From positions 1-38,983 of the forward strand of contig JAAXXI010000017.1 in NCBI GenBank assembly GCA_013334565.1: a stretch of DNA of 38,983 nt, written 5' to 3'. The notes under the pieces were generated by a model, which ran no database searches, was not told the origin of the DNA, and saw nothing but the letters and a program-made list of their open reading frames with translations. A program made the translations under genes and the position numbers. The stretch's first letter is position 1; every line of letters begins with the position of its first letter. Source of the DNA: Chlorobiaceae bacterium. GTDB taxonomy: Bacteria > Bacteroidota > Chlorobiia > Chlorobiales > Chlorobiaceae. Positions 1 to 8,484 of the stretch are shown here, piece by piece.

Positions 1-647
1 TTCCCGGCGAGGACAAAACCCTCTGGGAGAGTGACCTCGATGCCGCTCTTGTCTTGAGGCCGCATCACCTGTCGGTCTACATGCTTTCCCTGGAACCGAA
101 GACACTGCTTCACCGCGATGTTTCCAGGGGGCTGCTTGCCGTACCGGGAGAAGATATCCAGGCCATGATGTATGAAGTCGCGCTTGAAACGATGGAAAAG
201 CAGGGTTACCACCATTACGAGGTATCGAATTTCTGCCTTGCCGGCCATCACTCCCGGTACAATCTCGCAAGCTGGAAGCGGGAAGAGTACCTCGGGTTCG
301 GGCCTTCGGCACACAGTTTCCTGAAGACCGGCGGCCAGGAAACCCGGTTCGCCAACGTTTCGAGCCTTTCCGGCTACCTGCTTGACCCTGGAAACGCCCT
401 GGCATTCCGGGAAAACCTGACCGGGGAAGAGCGCTATACCGAGCAGGTTTTTCTTTCACTGCGAATAAACAGCGGACTTGATGTTGAGTTTTTGAGAAAA
501 GACAATAAATTAGGGCAAAGCCTGCCGGAAACGATCGATCGGTTTGTGCGGAAAGGATGGGTCCGGGAGGATTCAGGGCGCCTTTACCTGACCGGGAAAG
601 GTTTTTTGTTTGCCGATCACATTGCAGGGGAATTCATATTCGGTTAA
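1..647 (+). CDS. hemW: HemW-like radical SAM protein, C-terminal part (5' truncated by window edge)
   Basis: The reading frame is open from the first bases (frame starting at base 3), so the gene begins upstream of the window. The visible part is the C-terminal portion of the oxygen-independent coproporphyrinogen III oxidase-like family now called HemW: PGEDKTLWESDL matches the 'GLPGQT' region, followed by HHLSVYMLSLEP (family 'HISLYxLTxEPGT'), HHYEVSNFCLAGHHSRYN (family 'YEISNFA.PG..SRHN') and YLGFGPSAHSF. These are hallmark HemW/HemN segments. The C-terminal winged-helix region (ERYTEQVFLSLRINSGLD) is intact. HemW proteins bind heme and act as heme chaperones. The CxxxCxxC cluster that would prove radical SAM chemistry lies outside the window. 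A DUF2723 gene follows after 29 bp on the same strand. Confidence 0.9.
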   Translation, partial: PGEDKTLWESDLDAALVLRPHHLSVYMLSLEPKTLLHRDVSRGLLAVPGEDIQAMMYEVALETMEKQGYHHYEVSNFCLAGHHSRYNLASWKREEYLGFGPSAHSFLKTGGQETRFANVSSLSGYLLDPGNALAFRENLTGEERYTEQVFLSLRINSGLDVEFLRKDNKLGQSLPETIDRFVRKGWVREDSGRLYLTGKGFLFADHIAGEFIFG

Positions 648-676
648 GTCACTTTATCAGAGAGCACGTTTCACGT

Positions 677-3325
677 ATGGCACATCGGTCGATCAACCGT
701 CTTCTCGCGGTTCTGCTTTTCATTCTCGCCGAAATACTGTACCTCAGCACCATGGCGCCGACGCTGTCTTTCTGGGATTGCGGCGAAACCATCACCACAT
801 CCTATACCCTCGGGATACCGCATCCTCCCGGAGCGCCGCTTTTTCTGCTGCTCGGCCGCCTGTTCACGATGATCCCGTTTTTCAGTGACACCGGCGCAAG
901 GGTGAACCTGATCAGTACGCTGGTCAGTTCATCGACCATCATGCTCACGTACCTTATCATCGTTCGGCTTATCACCCTTTACCGCAAGAGCGATCCCGAC
1001 AGCTGGGACCTTCCTGAAAAGGTTTCGGCTTACGGCGGTGCAGCCGTGGGAGCGCTATGCCTGGCGCTTTCGGACAGCTTCTGGTTCAATGCCGTAGAAA
1101 CGAGCCTCTGGTCTTCTTCGCTCTTTTTCATCGCGATGATCACCTGGCTGATCCTCCGCTGGCATGAAGAGGACCCGAAACCGGGCCATGAACGCTGGCT
1201 TATGCTGGTCATGTATATGATCGGTCTCTCCATCGGGGTCCACCTGCTGAGCCTCCTGACGATCTTCGCGGTATCCCTGGTCTATTATTTCAGGAAGTAC
1301 AAGGTTACGCCGCTCTCTTTCCTGTTGCTCATTGTCGGTTCCGGAGCGGTTTTTTTCCTGATTTTTGTCGGGATTATCAAAGGTCTGCCCATTCTTGTCC
1401 ATCTCACATCCTGGTGGGGTTTCGCGCTGTTCTGCCTCCTTCTGGGCTTCGGAATCCATTACGCCCACAAACACCGGATGGCGCTTCTCAATACCGCCCT
1501 CGTATCGGTTTTTCTCCTGATCATCGGCTACACCTCCTACGGTCTCATCTATGTGAGGGCGCATGCGGGGCCGCCGATCAACGAGAACAACCCTTCGACC
1601 CCTGAAGCGTTTTTTTCCTACCTCAACCGGGAACAGTACGGCGACATGCCGCTCTGGCCGAGGAGATGGTCTCCCGAACCGGTCCATCAGTACTTTTACC
1701 AGCAGTACTCGAGCGACCTCGACTACTTCCTCAGGTATCAGATGCAGAAGATGTATTTCCGGTACTTCGGCTGGCAGTTCATCGGGCGTGAACACGACCT
1801 CGAAGGTGCCGGAGTGGAATGGTCGGTGCTCTGGGGCCTACCGTTCCTGCTCGGCCTTGTCGGCGCATATACCCATTTCCGCCGGCAATGGAAGATGGGG
1901 CTTGTGGTGAGCGCGCTGTTCGTTATGACCGGCGCGGCACTTGTCATCTACCTCAACCAGACAGAACCCCAGCCGCGTGAGCGCGACTACAGTTATGTCG
2001 CGAGCTTTTTCGCCTTCGCCCTCTGGATCGGGATAGGCGTGGAAAGTATCTGGTACCGGGCTGCCGGGAAACTGAAAGCCGCAAAACGGCAGGACCTGCT
2101 TTTCCCGGCGGCTGTGCTTACGGTCGCGGCCTGCCTGCTTTTCGTGAACGGCAGGATGCTGATGGCGAATTACCGGGTACACAGCCGGGCGGGCAATTAC
2201 GTACCATGGGACTGGGCATGGAACATGCTGCAGAGCTGCGGGAAAGATGCCATTCTGTTCACGAACGGCGACAACGATACCTTCCCTCTCTGGTACCTCC
2301 AGGAGGTGGAGCGCATCAGGACCGATGTCCGTGTGGTAAACCTCAGCCTCGCCAATACGGGCTGGTACCTCTATCAGTTGAAGAATACCTCGCCGAGGGG
2401 CGCCAAACGCATCGGTTTCAGCATGAGCGACGAGGAGGTCTCGGGGATCACGTACGAACCCATCGATTCGGTGAACGTCGTTCTTCCTGCCGGGAGCGCC
2501 CGCGAGGAACTGCTGGCCCTTTCGAAACGCGACGGAACCCGCCTGCCTTCCGAACCGCAGCAGGCTATCAGCTGGATGCTCAAGCCGGGTCTCACCTATG
2601 ACGGCCAGGGATATTTCCGTCCGCAGGACAAGGCCGTCTACGATATCGTCATGAGCAATTTTGCAAACCGGCCAATTTATTTCGCCCTTACGGTCGATCC
2701 GGAAAACATGATCGGCCTGGAGAAATACATGCGGCTTGACGGCCTGGTCTACAAGCTCGTTCCGCTCAAAAGCGCCGACCCCATGAGCTATGTCGATCCG
2801 TCGCTGCTTTACGGCAACCTCGCCGGAGTTTACAGGTACCGCAACCTCGATAATCCTAAGATCTATTTCGAAGAGACGTCGAGAAGGCTCTGCGGCAATT
2901 ATTCCCCGCTATTCGTCAGGCTTGCGCTTGAACTTGCCGACGACCCTTCCGGGATGCTCAGGATACCCGGCCGGACGGCACAGTCCGTCATGGTCAGGCA
3001 GGGAGATCTTGCCGTCAGGGTGCTCGATATGTCTTCAAGGCTCTTTCCGCTTTCCCAGTATCCGGTGAACCCCGAACTGGCCGGGTCGGTAATCTCGCTC
3101 TATATCCGCCTTGGTGAAAAGCAGAAAGCAACATTGTATATTGAATATCTTGAAAAACTGTGCCATGACTCGTCACCCTCATCCGAACCGAAGCTCTACT
3201 ATGTCCTTGCCAGGGCATACCGGAATGTCGGCCGGAAGGACGATGCGATGCGCATTATCGATCAACTGGCCAAAGAACTGAACCAGCCAGGATTGATAAA
3301 GGATTTTGAAACAACGAAGGATTAA
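677..3325 (+). CDS. DUF2723 (TMEM260-type) polytopic membrane protein, probable GT-C glycosyltransferase
   Basis: A protein of 882 residues when started at the ATG at 677; the frame is open further upstream but that part overlaps hemW and has no membrane-protein character. The N-terminus carries the DUF2723 signature: a first membrane helix, then FWDCGETITTSYTLGIPHPP (D34 and E37) and GAPLFLLLGR. About a dozen hydrophobic segments follow in the first 550 residues, then a soluble C-terminal third ending in helices that look TPR-like (LYIRLGEKQKATLYIEYLEK, YVLARAYRNVGRKDDAMRII). The eukaryotic relative TMEM260 is an O-mannosyltransferase, and the acidic pair after the first helix resembles the catalytic site of GT-C enzymes, so protein or envelope glycosylation is a reasonable inference but not shown here. 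The stop is 6 bp before lpxA, consistent with one transcript. Confidence 0.85.
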   Translation: MAHRSINRLLAVLLFILAEILYLSTMAPTLSFWDCGETITTSYTLGIPHPPGAPLFLLLGRLFTMIPFFSDTGARVNLISTLVSSSTIMLTYLIIVRLITLYRKSDPDSWDLPEKVSAYGGAAVGALCLALSDSFWFNAVETSLWSSSLFFIAMITWLILRWHEEDPKPGHERWLMLVMYMIGLSIGVHLLSLLTIFAVSLVYYFRKYKVTPLSFLLLIVGSGAVFFLIFVGIIKGLPILVHLTSWWGFALFCLLLGFGIHYAHKHRMALLNTALVSVFLLIIGYTSYGLIYVRAHAGPPINENNPSTPEAFFSYLNREQYGDMPLWPRRWSPEPVHQYFYQQYSSDLDYFLRYQMQKMYFRYFGWQFIGREHDLEGAGVEWSVLWGLPFLLGLVGAYTHFRRQWKMGLVVSALFVMTGAALVIYLNQTEPQPRERDYSYVASFFAFALWIGIGVESIWYRAAGKLKAAKRQDLLFPAAVLTVAACLLFVNGRMLMANYRVHSRAGNYVPWDWAWNMLQSCGKDAILFTNGDNDTFPLWYLQEVERIRTDVRVVNLSLANTGWYLYQLKNTSPRGAKRIGFSMSDEEVSGITYEPIDSVNVVLPAGSAREELLALSKRDGTRLPSEPQQAISWMLKPGLTYDGQGYFRPQDKAVYDIVMSNFANRPIYFALTVDPENMIGLEKYMRLDGLVYKLVPLKSADPMSYVDPSLLYGNLAGVYRYRNLDNPKIYFEETSRRLCGNYSPLFVRLALELADDPSGMLRIPGRTAQSVMVRQGDLAVRVLDMSSRLFPLSQYPVNPELAGSVISLYIRLGEKQKATLYIEYLEKLCHDSSPSSEPKLYYVLARAYRNVGRKDDAMRIIDQLAKELNQPGLIKDFETTKD

Positions 3326-3331
3326 TTTTTT

Positions 3332-4129
3332 ATGCAGACCAGTATTCATCCAACCGCGATTGTCAACCCCGGTGCGATTATCGGTGAGGGAGTTGTCGTG
3401 GGACCTTGCACGGTCATCGAGGAAGATGTCGAAATTGGCGAAGGGACGGTTATCGGGCCCCACGTCCATGTCGCATCAGGCGCGAGGCTTGGCAGATCAT
3501 GCCGGGTCCATGCCGGCGCCGTGCTTGCGGGAGTACCCCAGGATTTGAAGTTCGACGGGGAGAAAACCTATCTTTATGTCGGGGACAGGACCGTGGTCAG
3601 GGAGTGCGTTACCCTGAACCGCGGAACGAAAGCGAGCGGCAGGACGGTTATCGGTTCAGACTGCCTGATCATGGCTTACGTTCATACCGGCCATGACTGT
3701 ATTATCGGCAACCAGGTGGTTATTGCCAACTCGGTTCAGTTCGGAGGGCACTGCGAAGTTGGTGACTATGCCGTGATAGGAGGGCTCGCCGGTGTCCACC
3801 AGTTCGTGAGGATCGGCCGCTATTCCATGGTTGGCGGTATTTCAAGAGCAGTGCTCGATGTTCCTCCGTTCGTCACCGCAGGAGGATATGAGAATTTCCG
3901 TTACGAAGGTCTTAATCTTCTGGGGTTGAAGCGCAGAGGCTTCACTCCCGAAAAGATCACCCTTCTCAAAGATGCCTACAGGATCATCTTCCAGTCGGGG
4001 CTACTGCTGTCCAACGCCCTCGAAAAGGTGAAGTCGGAAATGCCCGGGGAACCCGAAATCCTGGAAATACTCGAGTTTTTTTCTGCTGGCTCCAACGGCA
4101 GGAAATTTCTCAAGCCATTCAAAAACTGA
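3332..4129 (+). CDS. lpxA: UDP-N-acetylglucosamine acyltransferase (LpxA)
   Basis: First step of lipid A synthesis: cytoplasmic transfer of a 3-hydroxyacyl chain from ACP to the 3-OH of UDP-GlcNAc. The 265-residue length is normal. The first two thirds are hexapeptide repeats (I/V-G-x-x patterns) forming a left-handed beta helix. VHTGHDCIIGNQVVIANSVQ aligns with the E. coli active-site strand, placing the catalytic histidine (E. coli H125) at about H121, with conserved GGH (H140) and VHQF downstream. The region after the helix has the family sequence NLLGLKRRGFT, followed by the helical ACP-binding domain. It starts 6 bp after the DUF2723 gene. Other lipid A genes in the window are lpxH and lpxB; they are dispersed, not clustered. 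Confidence 0.96.
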   Translation: MQTSIHPTAIVNPGAIIGEGVVVGPCTVIEEDVEIGEGTVIGPHVHVASGARLGRSCRVHAGAVLAGVPQDLKFDGEKTYLYVGDRTVVRECVTLNRGTKASGRTVIGSDCLIMAYVHTGHDCIIGNQVVIANSVQFGGHCEVGDYAVIGGLAGVHQFVRIGRYSMVGGISRAVLDVPPFVTAGGYENFRYEGLNLLGLKRRGFTPEKITLLKDAYRIIFQSGLLLSNALEKVKSEMPGEPEILEILEFFSAGSNGRKFLKPFKN

Positions 4130-4146
4130 ACAATCGAATCGTTACC

Positions 4147-5130
4147 ATGTCCCTTTGGGCATTAGGCATAGATCTGGGCGGAACATCGATCAAGGCGGCT
4201 GTCGTCGGTGAGGACACCGGACTTCTTTCGAGCACGAATGTTCCGACTGCGAAAGGTTCCGGGCCCGGAGGCATTGTTCGGCAGCTTTCCACGATCGTGG
4301 CCGATCTTTACCGCAGCGCCTTGGTCACGCTCGATCCTGCCGATTTCGCCGGTGTGGGGCTGGGTGCTCCTGGAGCGGTCGATCCGGAAAAGGGTTTGCT
4401 GAGCTATCCTCCGAACCTTCCAGGATGGTCGGTTTATCCGCTGCGTGATGAACTTCAGCAGGCCGTCAGGCGGGAGTTGCTTTTCGACGTTCCGGTTTCC
4501 ATCGACAATGACGCCAATGCCGCTGCATACGGCGAAGCGGTTTACGGAGCGGGCAGGACTTTTCGCGATTTTCTCATGGTCACGCTCGGTACGGGAGTTG
4601 GCGGGGGTATCATCCTCAACAGGAAGCTTTACCGGGGCCCACAAGGTACAGCCGGGGAGATAGGGTTCATGATCATCGATTTCGAAGGTCCCGGACTCCA
4701 TGCCGGTATCAGGGGAACGATCGAAAGCATGATCGGCAAGACACGCATCGTCGAGCTTGCAACCCGGATGATCGAATCCTCTCCGACGGGTTCTCTCGCC
4801 GGCCGGCTTTGCGGTAACGATTATTCCAGGCTTTCCCCGAGGCATCTCGAACAGGCCGCCAGAGAAGGGGATGAAGTGGCTCTTGTCTTATGGGAAAGGG
4901 TTGGGGAGATTCTGGGTGTCGGGCTCGCCAATGTCACGGCGCTGATGGATATCAGGAAGTTCGTTATCGGGGGAGGTATTTCAGCGGTCGGTCATTTCAT
5001 TTTCGATCCCGCTCTCGCCACGCTCAGGCAAAGTACACTTCCTCCCATGCATGACGGGCTTGAAATTGTCCCGGCGCTGCTCGGCAACAAGGCGGGAATG
5101 TACGGCGCGGCGGCATTGTGCTTCGGCTGA
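4147..5130 (+). CDS. ROK-family sugar kinase homologue lacking the zinc motif
   Basis: A 327-residue protein with the ASKHA/ROK fold: phosphate-1 loop GIDLGGTSIKAAVV (residues 7-20), DNDANAAAYGEAVYGAG (about 120-136; D122 is the expected catalytic base), phosphate-2 GTGVGGGII (148-156) and a C-terminal adenosine motif FVIGGGISAVG. The closest functional class is glucokinase. ROK kinases normally carry a zinc site made of the His in GEIGH plus a CxCGxxGCxE motif; here the corresponding segments read GEIGF (F174) and GLHAGIRGTIES (183-194), so all four ligands are replaced. Either this lineage dispenses with zinc or the substrate differs. It lies 17 bp after lpxA and 24 bp before comF. Substrate is not determinable from sequence. 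Confidence 0.85.
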   Translation: MSLWALGIDLGGTSIKAAVVGEDTGLLSSTNVPTAKGSGPGGIVRQLSTIVADLYRSALVTLDPADFAGVGLGAPGAVDPEKGLLSYPPNLPGWSVYPLRDELQQAVRRELLFDVPVSIDNDANAAAYGEAVYGAGRTFRDFLMVTLGTGVGGGIILNRKLYRGPQGTAGEIGFMIIDFEGPGLHAGIRGTIESMIGKTRIVELATRMIESSPTGSLAGRLCGNDYSRLSPRHLEQAAREGDEVALVLWERVGEILGVGLANVTALMDIRKFVIGGGISAVGHFIFDPALATLRQSTLPPMHDGLEIVPALLGNKAGMYGAAALCFG

Positions 5131-5154
5131 TCAAGGCAACGACAACAGTATTCC

Positions 5155-5847
5155 ATGCTGGATAACGTTCTCCATTTATTGTTTCCCCATGTCTGCATTA
5201 TCTGCGGGGAATCTCTCAGGCAGGGCGAGCTGCACTGCTGCAGCAGTTGCGTATCCAGTTTCGACAGATTTTCTTCTCCGCCGGAATCAGGGGAAGTGCT
5301 CCGCAATACCATGGTTTCCCGTTATGGCGGCAGGTTCGCTTTCGAACAGGGCTGGTGCCTCTATCGCTTCCATAAGGCGAACCCTTTGCAGCATGCCCTG
5401 CATTCCATGAAATACGAAGGGCTTTTCACCGTTGCGGAATATTTCGGCAGCCGTCTCGGGGAATGGATGCTTTCGGGCGGGAGCATCGATGGAATAGAAT
5501 GTATTGTCCCGGTGCCACTGCATCACCTGAAAAAAATAGAGCGCACCTACAACCAGTCGGAAAAGATAGCAAGGGGAATAGGCCGCACCATCGGAAAACC
5601 GGTATGTCCCGAGCTGCTTCAGCGCCATCGCTGGACATTTTCCCAGACCTCGCTGCCAGCAAAGCAACGCCGGAAGAACCCCGAAGGGGCTTTTCGGGCA
5701 TCCGGGGCGTCAATGCCCGGCCATATTCTTCTGGTAGACGATATCGTAACGACCGGAGCGACGATGATATCTGCCGCAAAAGCGCTGCAGAAAGCCGGCG
5801 CCGGGCGGATATCGCTGGCTGCCGTAGCACTTGCAGCACATGACTGA
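5155..5847 (+). CDS. comF: ComF-family phosphoribosyltransferase-like protein
   Basis: A 230-residue double-zinc-ribbon/PRTase protein of the ComF/GntX family, associated with DNA uptake in naturally competent bacteria. The N-terminus has a four-cysteine zinc finger (C14-x2-C17 and C29-x2-C32) after a short hydrophobic start (LHLLFPHVCIICGE). The C-terminal PRPP-binding loop ILLVDDIVTTGATM is textbook, and VPVPLHHLKKIERTYNQSEK is the usual family segment upstream of it. The stop codon overlaps the start of rsmE (ATGACTGA), suggesting translational coupling. Natural transformation is known in Chlorobaculum tepidum, so a competence role is plausible but inferred. Confidence 0.9.
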   Translation: MLDNVLHLLFPHVCIICGESLRQGELHCCSSCVSSFDRFSSPPESGEVLRNTMVSRYGGRFAFEQGWCLYRFHKANPLQHALHSMKYEGLFTVAEYFGSRLGEWMLSGGSIDGIECIVPVPLHHLKKIERTYNQSEKIARGIGRTIGKPVCPELLQRHRWTFSQTSLPAKQRRKNPEGAFRASGASMPGHILLVDDIVTTGATMISAAKALQKAGAGRISLAAVALAAHD

Positions 5848-6595
5848 AACAATGGACCTGTTTTTTACCCCTGATGATCACATCGATCTGCAGTCCGGCA
5901 GGTTGAGCATCGACGGTGACGAGTTTCATCATATCGTCCGGGTATTGAGAAGAAAATCAGGGGAGACTATCCTGGTGACCGACGGCCAGGGTTTTCGATG
6001 CGAAGCCGTGATAACCGGGATGGGGAAAAAATCCCTCGAGGCGGAAATCTGGAGCCATTCCAGCCAGACAAGGCCTGCAACCGAGGTCGCTGTGGCGTTT
6101 TCTCTGCTCAAGGCCCATCAGCGCTTCGATTTTTTTCTGGAGAAAGCTGTCGAACTGGGTGTTTCGGCAATTATCCCCATGATTACCGCCCGGACGGTTT
6201 CCCAGCCGTCAAACGAAAAAATCGAAGGGAAGCTTGCCCGATGGGGCAACATCGTCCTTTCGGCTGCGAAACAGTCAAAGCGGGTATTTTTCCCCCGCCT
6301 CGAAGCTCCGCTTCACTTCGGGGATGTTCTCGGGCTTCAGGGGTATGACAACAGGCTTATGCCGTATGAAGGGGCAACGGCTCCTCCTGAAGCGGAATAT
6401 TCCTGGAAAAAAACCATTTTTCTCATAGGCGGCGAGGGCGGTTTCACCACGAATGAAGTGGAGCGCGCCAGAGCCGCGGGATTCAGGGATGTATCGCTCG
6501 GGAAAACCATTCTCAGGGCCGAAACTGCGGCGATATTCGCTGTAGCTATGGTCCGCGACAGGCTGCTTGACGGGGAACGCGAAAAGTGGCTGTAA
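5840..6595 (+). CDS. rsmE: 16S rRNA m3U1498 methyltransferase RsmE
   Basis: SPOUT-family methyltransferase acting on U1498 of 16S rRNA. The N-terminal PUA-like domain has the signature DEFHHIVRVLRRKSGETILV. The C-terminal SAM-binding trefoil knot has IFLIGGEGGFTTNEVERARA (family 'IGPEGGF') and VSLGKTILRAETAAIFA (family 'LGxRILRxETA'). The ATG at 5840 overlaps the comF stop and gives 251 residues; an ATG at 5852 (protein beginning MDLFFTPD) is an equally good alternative. The TTG at 5831 would lengthen the overlap and is less likely. Cotranscription with comF is very likely. Confidence 0.93.
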   Translation: MTETMDLFFTPDDHIDLQSGRLSIDGDEFHHIVRVLRRKSGETILVTDGQGFRCEAVITGMGKKSLEAEIWSHSSQTRPATEVAVAFSLLKAHQRFDFFLEKAVELGVSAIIPMITARTVSQPSNEKIEGKLARWGNIVLSAAKQSKRVFFPRLEAPLHFGDVLGLQGYDNRLMPYEGATAPPEAEYSWKKTIFLIGGEGGFTTNEVERARAAGFRDVSLGKTILRAETAAIFAVAMVRDRLLDGEREKWL

Positions 6596-6613
6596 CATAA
6601 CAGGGACAATCAT

Positions 6614-7687
6614 ATGAACAGCTTCAAAGCCAATCAGCTCATCATTCTTTTTTTCGTTCTGTTCATATCGGCGATTTTTTTTGCCATGATCCGCTTTTTT
6701 CTCATGGCAATTTTTCTGGCAGCCATTTTTTCAGCCCTTGCCATGCCTGTCTACAACCGCTTCGAGCGCTGGCTGAAAGGAAAAAGGAATCTGTCGGCAG
6801 GTCTGACCATGTTCACCCTGTTCCTCATCGTGGTCCTGCCGATCGGGACCGTGCTCGGCATCGTCGTGACCCAGGCGATACAAATCAGCAGCATAGCGGT
6901 GCCGTGGATCAAGCAGCAGATCCCTGAGCCTGCCCTCTTCGACCAGCAGATACGAAGCCTGCCCTTCTCCGGCGAACTCGAATTGTCCCGCGAAGAGATA
7001 CTGCAGAAAGCCGGCGAGCTTGCCGGAAAAGCCGGATCCATGCTGGTTGGCGCCATTTCATCGATTACCTATTCGGCGGTAACCGACCTGTTCCTGCTGT
7101 TTGTCTTTCTCTATTGCATGTTCTTTTTCCTCAGGGACGGCCGGAGAATTCTCGAAAAAGCACTTTCCTACCTTCCGTTGTCCGTCTCCGATGAACAGCG
7201 TCTCCTCGGCAGGTTTCTCTCGGTAACGAGGGCGACCCTGAAAGGGACGGTCGTCGTGGGTTTCGTCCAGGGGTCCCTTGCCGGAACCGCACTGCATGTC
7301 GCAGGCATCGACAATGCCCTGTTCTGGGGCACCATCATGTCGATCCTTTCCCTGATACCGTTTGTCGGCTCCGCGCTGATATGGTTCCCTTCTGCGGTTT
7401 ACCTCGCTGCTACAGGACAATTTGTCCAGGCGGGCGGGGTTGTTCTTTTCTGTAGCGTCGTGGTCGGTCAGATCGACAATATCATCCGGCCTGTCCTGAT
7501 CGGGCGGGACACCCGTATGCATGAACTGCTGATCTTTTTCGGAACACTTGGTGGAATAGCCCTGTTCGGTGTGTTTGGTTTCATTGTCGGTCCGATCGTG
7601 GCGGCCCTTTTCATGACGGTATGGGAAATCTACGGGGAAGTTTTCAGCGATTTCCTTGCAGAGATAAAAAGCGGAAGAGCGCGCTGA
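6614..7687 (+). CDS. AI-2E family (PerM/YhhT/YdbO-type) permease
   Basis: A 357-residue integral membrane protein of the UPF0118/AI-2E transporter family. It has two N-terminal helices followed by the conserved SALAMPVYNRFERWLKGKRN segment, a predicted loop of about 60 residues (GELELSREEILQKAGELAGK), and a C-terminal membrane domain with the family signature around FWGTIMSILSLIPFVGSAL, VVVGQIDNIIRPVLIG and LLIFFGTLGGIALFGVFGFI. Members include AI-2 exporter TqsA and Na+/H+ antiporter-like proteins, so the substrate cannot be assigned. An AGGGA ribosome-binding site lies about 8 bases upstream of the ATG. It is the last gene of the rightward run, ending at the bidirectional terminator at 7731-7769. 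Confidence 0.88.
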   Translation: MNSFKANQLIILFFVLFISAIFFAMIRFFLMAIFLAAIFSALAMPVYNRFERWLKGKRNLSAGLTMFTLFLIVVLPIGTVLGIVVTQAIQISSIAVPWIKQQIPEPALFDQQIRSLPFSGELELSREEILQKAGELAGKAGSMLVGAISSITYSAVTDLFLLFVFLYCMFFFLRDGRRILEKALSYLPLSVSDEQRLLGRFLSVTRATLKGTVVVGFVQGSLAGTALHVAGIDNALFWGTIMSILSLIPFVGSALIWFPSAVYLAATGQFVQAGGVVLFCSVVVGQIDNIIRPVLIGRDTRMHELLIFFGTLGGIALFGVFGFIVGPIVAALFMTVWEIYGEVFSDFLAEIKSGRAR

Positions 7688-7730
7688 GAGGACTGTTCTG
7701 TGTTCTCGCTTCATCAATGAACGTCAATGG

Positions 7731-7769
7731 GAAAAAAGAAAAGCGGCTCGAGGCCGCTTTTCTTTTTTC
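7731..7769. terminator. Bidirectional Rho-independent terminator
   Basis: Perfect 17-bp inverted repeat (GAAAAAAGAAAAGCGGC and its complement) around the 5-base loop TCGAG. The A-rich 5' arm and T-rich 3' arm make it a terminator on both strands, serving the permease gene from the left and ndk from the right. Confidence 0.93.
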
Positions 7770-7781
7770 GTGTTCCTGCAT

Positions 7782-8204
7782 TCAGTTCACACTGACGACC
7801 TCTTCGGTGGAGAAAAAGAAAGCTCCTTCGACAGCCGCGTTTTCAGCCGAGTCGGAACCATGGATGATGTTTTCACCCTTGCTGTCGGCATAGAGTTTGC
7901 GTACGGTTCCTTCCTCAGCCTGTGCGGGGTCGGTAGCACCGATGAGGGTACGGAAATCCGCGACGGCATTTTCCTTTTCAAGGATCATCGGGACGCAGGG
8001 GCCTGAAGACATGAAGTCTACCAGTTCCCCGTAGAACGGCCTTTCACGGTGAACGGCATAGAACTCTCCGGCAGTCTGCTTCGTAAGGCGGGTTTTTTTC
8101 ATGGCGACGATGCGGAACCCGGCCCGTTCGATTTTATCGATGACAGCCCCGATAAGCTGTTTGCGGACACAGTCCGGTTTCAGGATGGTGAGCGTTCTTT
8201 CCAT
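7782..8204 (-). CDS. ndk: Nucleoside diphosphate kinase
   Basis: A 140-residue NDK that transfers the gamma phosphate between nucleoside triphosphates and diphosphates. The catalytic phospho-histidine is H115 in [12 protein letters not shown]. The N-terminus [15 protein letters not shown], the [20 protein letters not shown] segment and [14 protein letters not shown] are all standard. Length is typical for bacterial tetrameric NDK. It is transcribed alone, divergent from the HTH gene at 8485, and ends at the shared bidirectional terminator. No convincing Shine-Dalgarno was seen. Confidence 0.97.
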   Translation of the reverse strand: MERTLTILKPDCVRKQLIGAVIDKIERAGFRIVAMKKTRLTKQTAGEFYAVHRERPFYGELVDFMSSGPCVPMILEKENAVADFRTLIGATDPAQAEEGTVRKLYADSKGENIIHGSDSAENAAVEGAFFFSTEEVVSVN

Positions 8205-8398
8205 GTGAATAGTGCGTTGGTTTGGTGAAATAAAAGTTCGAGCGAAGATACATAAACGTTCCGGATAATGGAAACATCCTCTGGCATAGCCTTTCCGTAT
8301 CGAAATTCACGCGTCGGTGATCATGAATTCATTCATTGCATCTTCTTTCGATTAATTCCTTCATTCGTCTGGCTTTATGTTTCATCATGGCCGGGCCG

Positions 8399-8416
8399 CG
8401 CAAAATGCATTTTGCG
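8399..8416. promoter_or_regulatory. 18-bp perfect palindrome, candidate operator
   Basis: CGCAAAATGCATTTTGCG is its own reverse complement over all 18 bases. It lies in the 280-bp divergent region between ndk and the HTH gene, 68 bp upstream of the HTH start. An AT-rich stretch suitable for a promoter (TTGTAAAATATATACAG) follows at about 8430. Perfect symmetry, no T-run and position suggest a dimeric-repressor binding site; the regulator is unknown. Confidence 0.5.
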
Positions 8417-8484
8417 ACAGGCGTGTAAAAATTGTAAAATATATACAGATATGTCAGTGTTGTCAATATTATAAACGTGCACTC

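Noticed and set aside
557..676. Upstream extension of the DUF2723 frame
   Set aside because: Overlaps the hemW 3' end and has no membrane-protein character; the ATG at 677 precedes the first helix directly.
1055..1795. A 246-codon minus-strand frame opposite the DUF2723 gene
   Set aside because: Charged, repeat-like translation typical of the reverse strand of a membrane-protein gene.
5831..5839. TTG start for rsmE
   Set aside because: Only lengthens the overlap with comF; ATG starts at 5840 or 5852 fit the family N-terminus.
8268..8474. A 68-codon + strand frame in the ndk/HTH intergenic region
   Set aside because: Covers promoter-like and palindromic sequence; no protein-like features.
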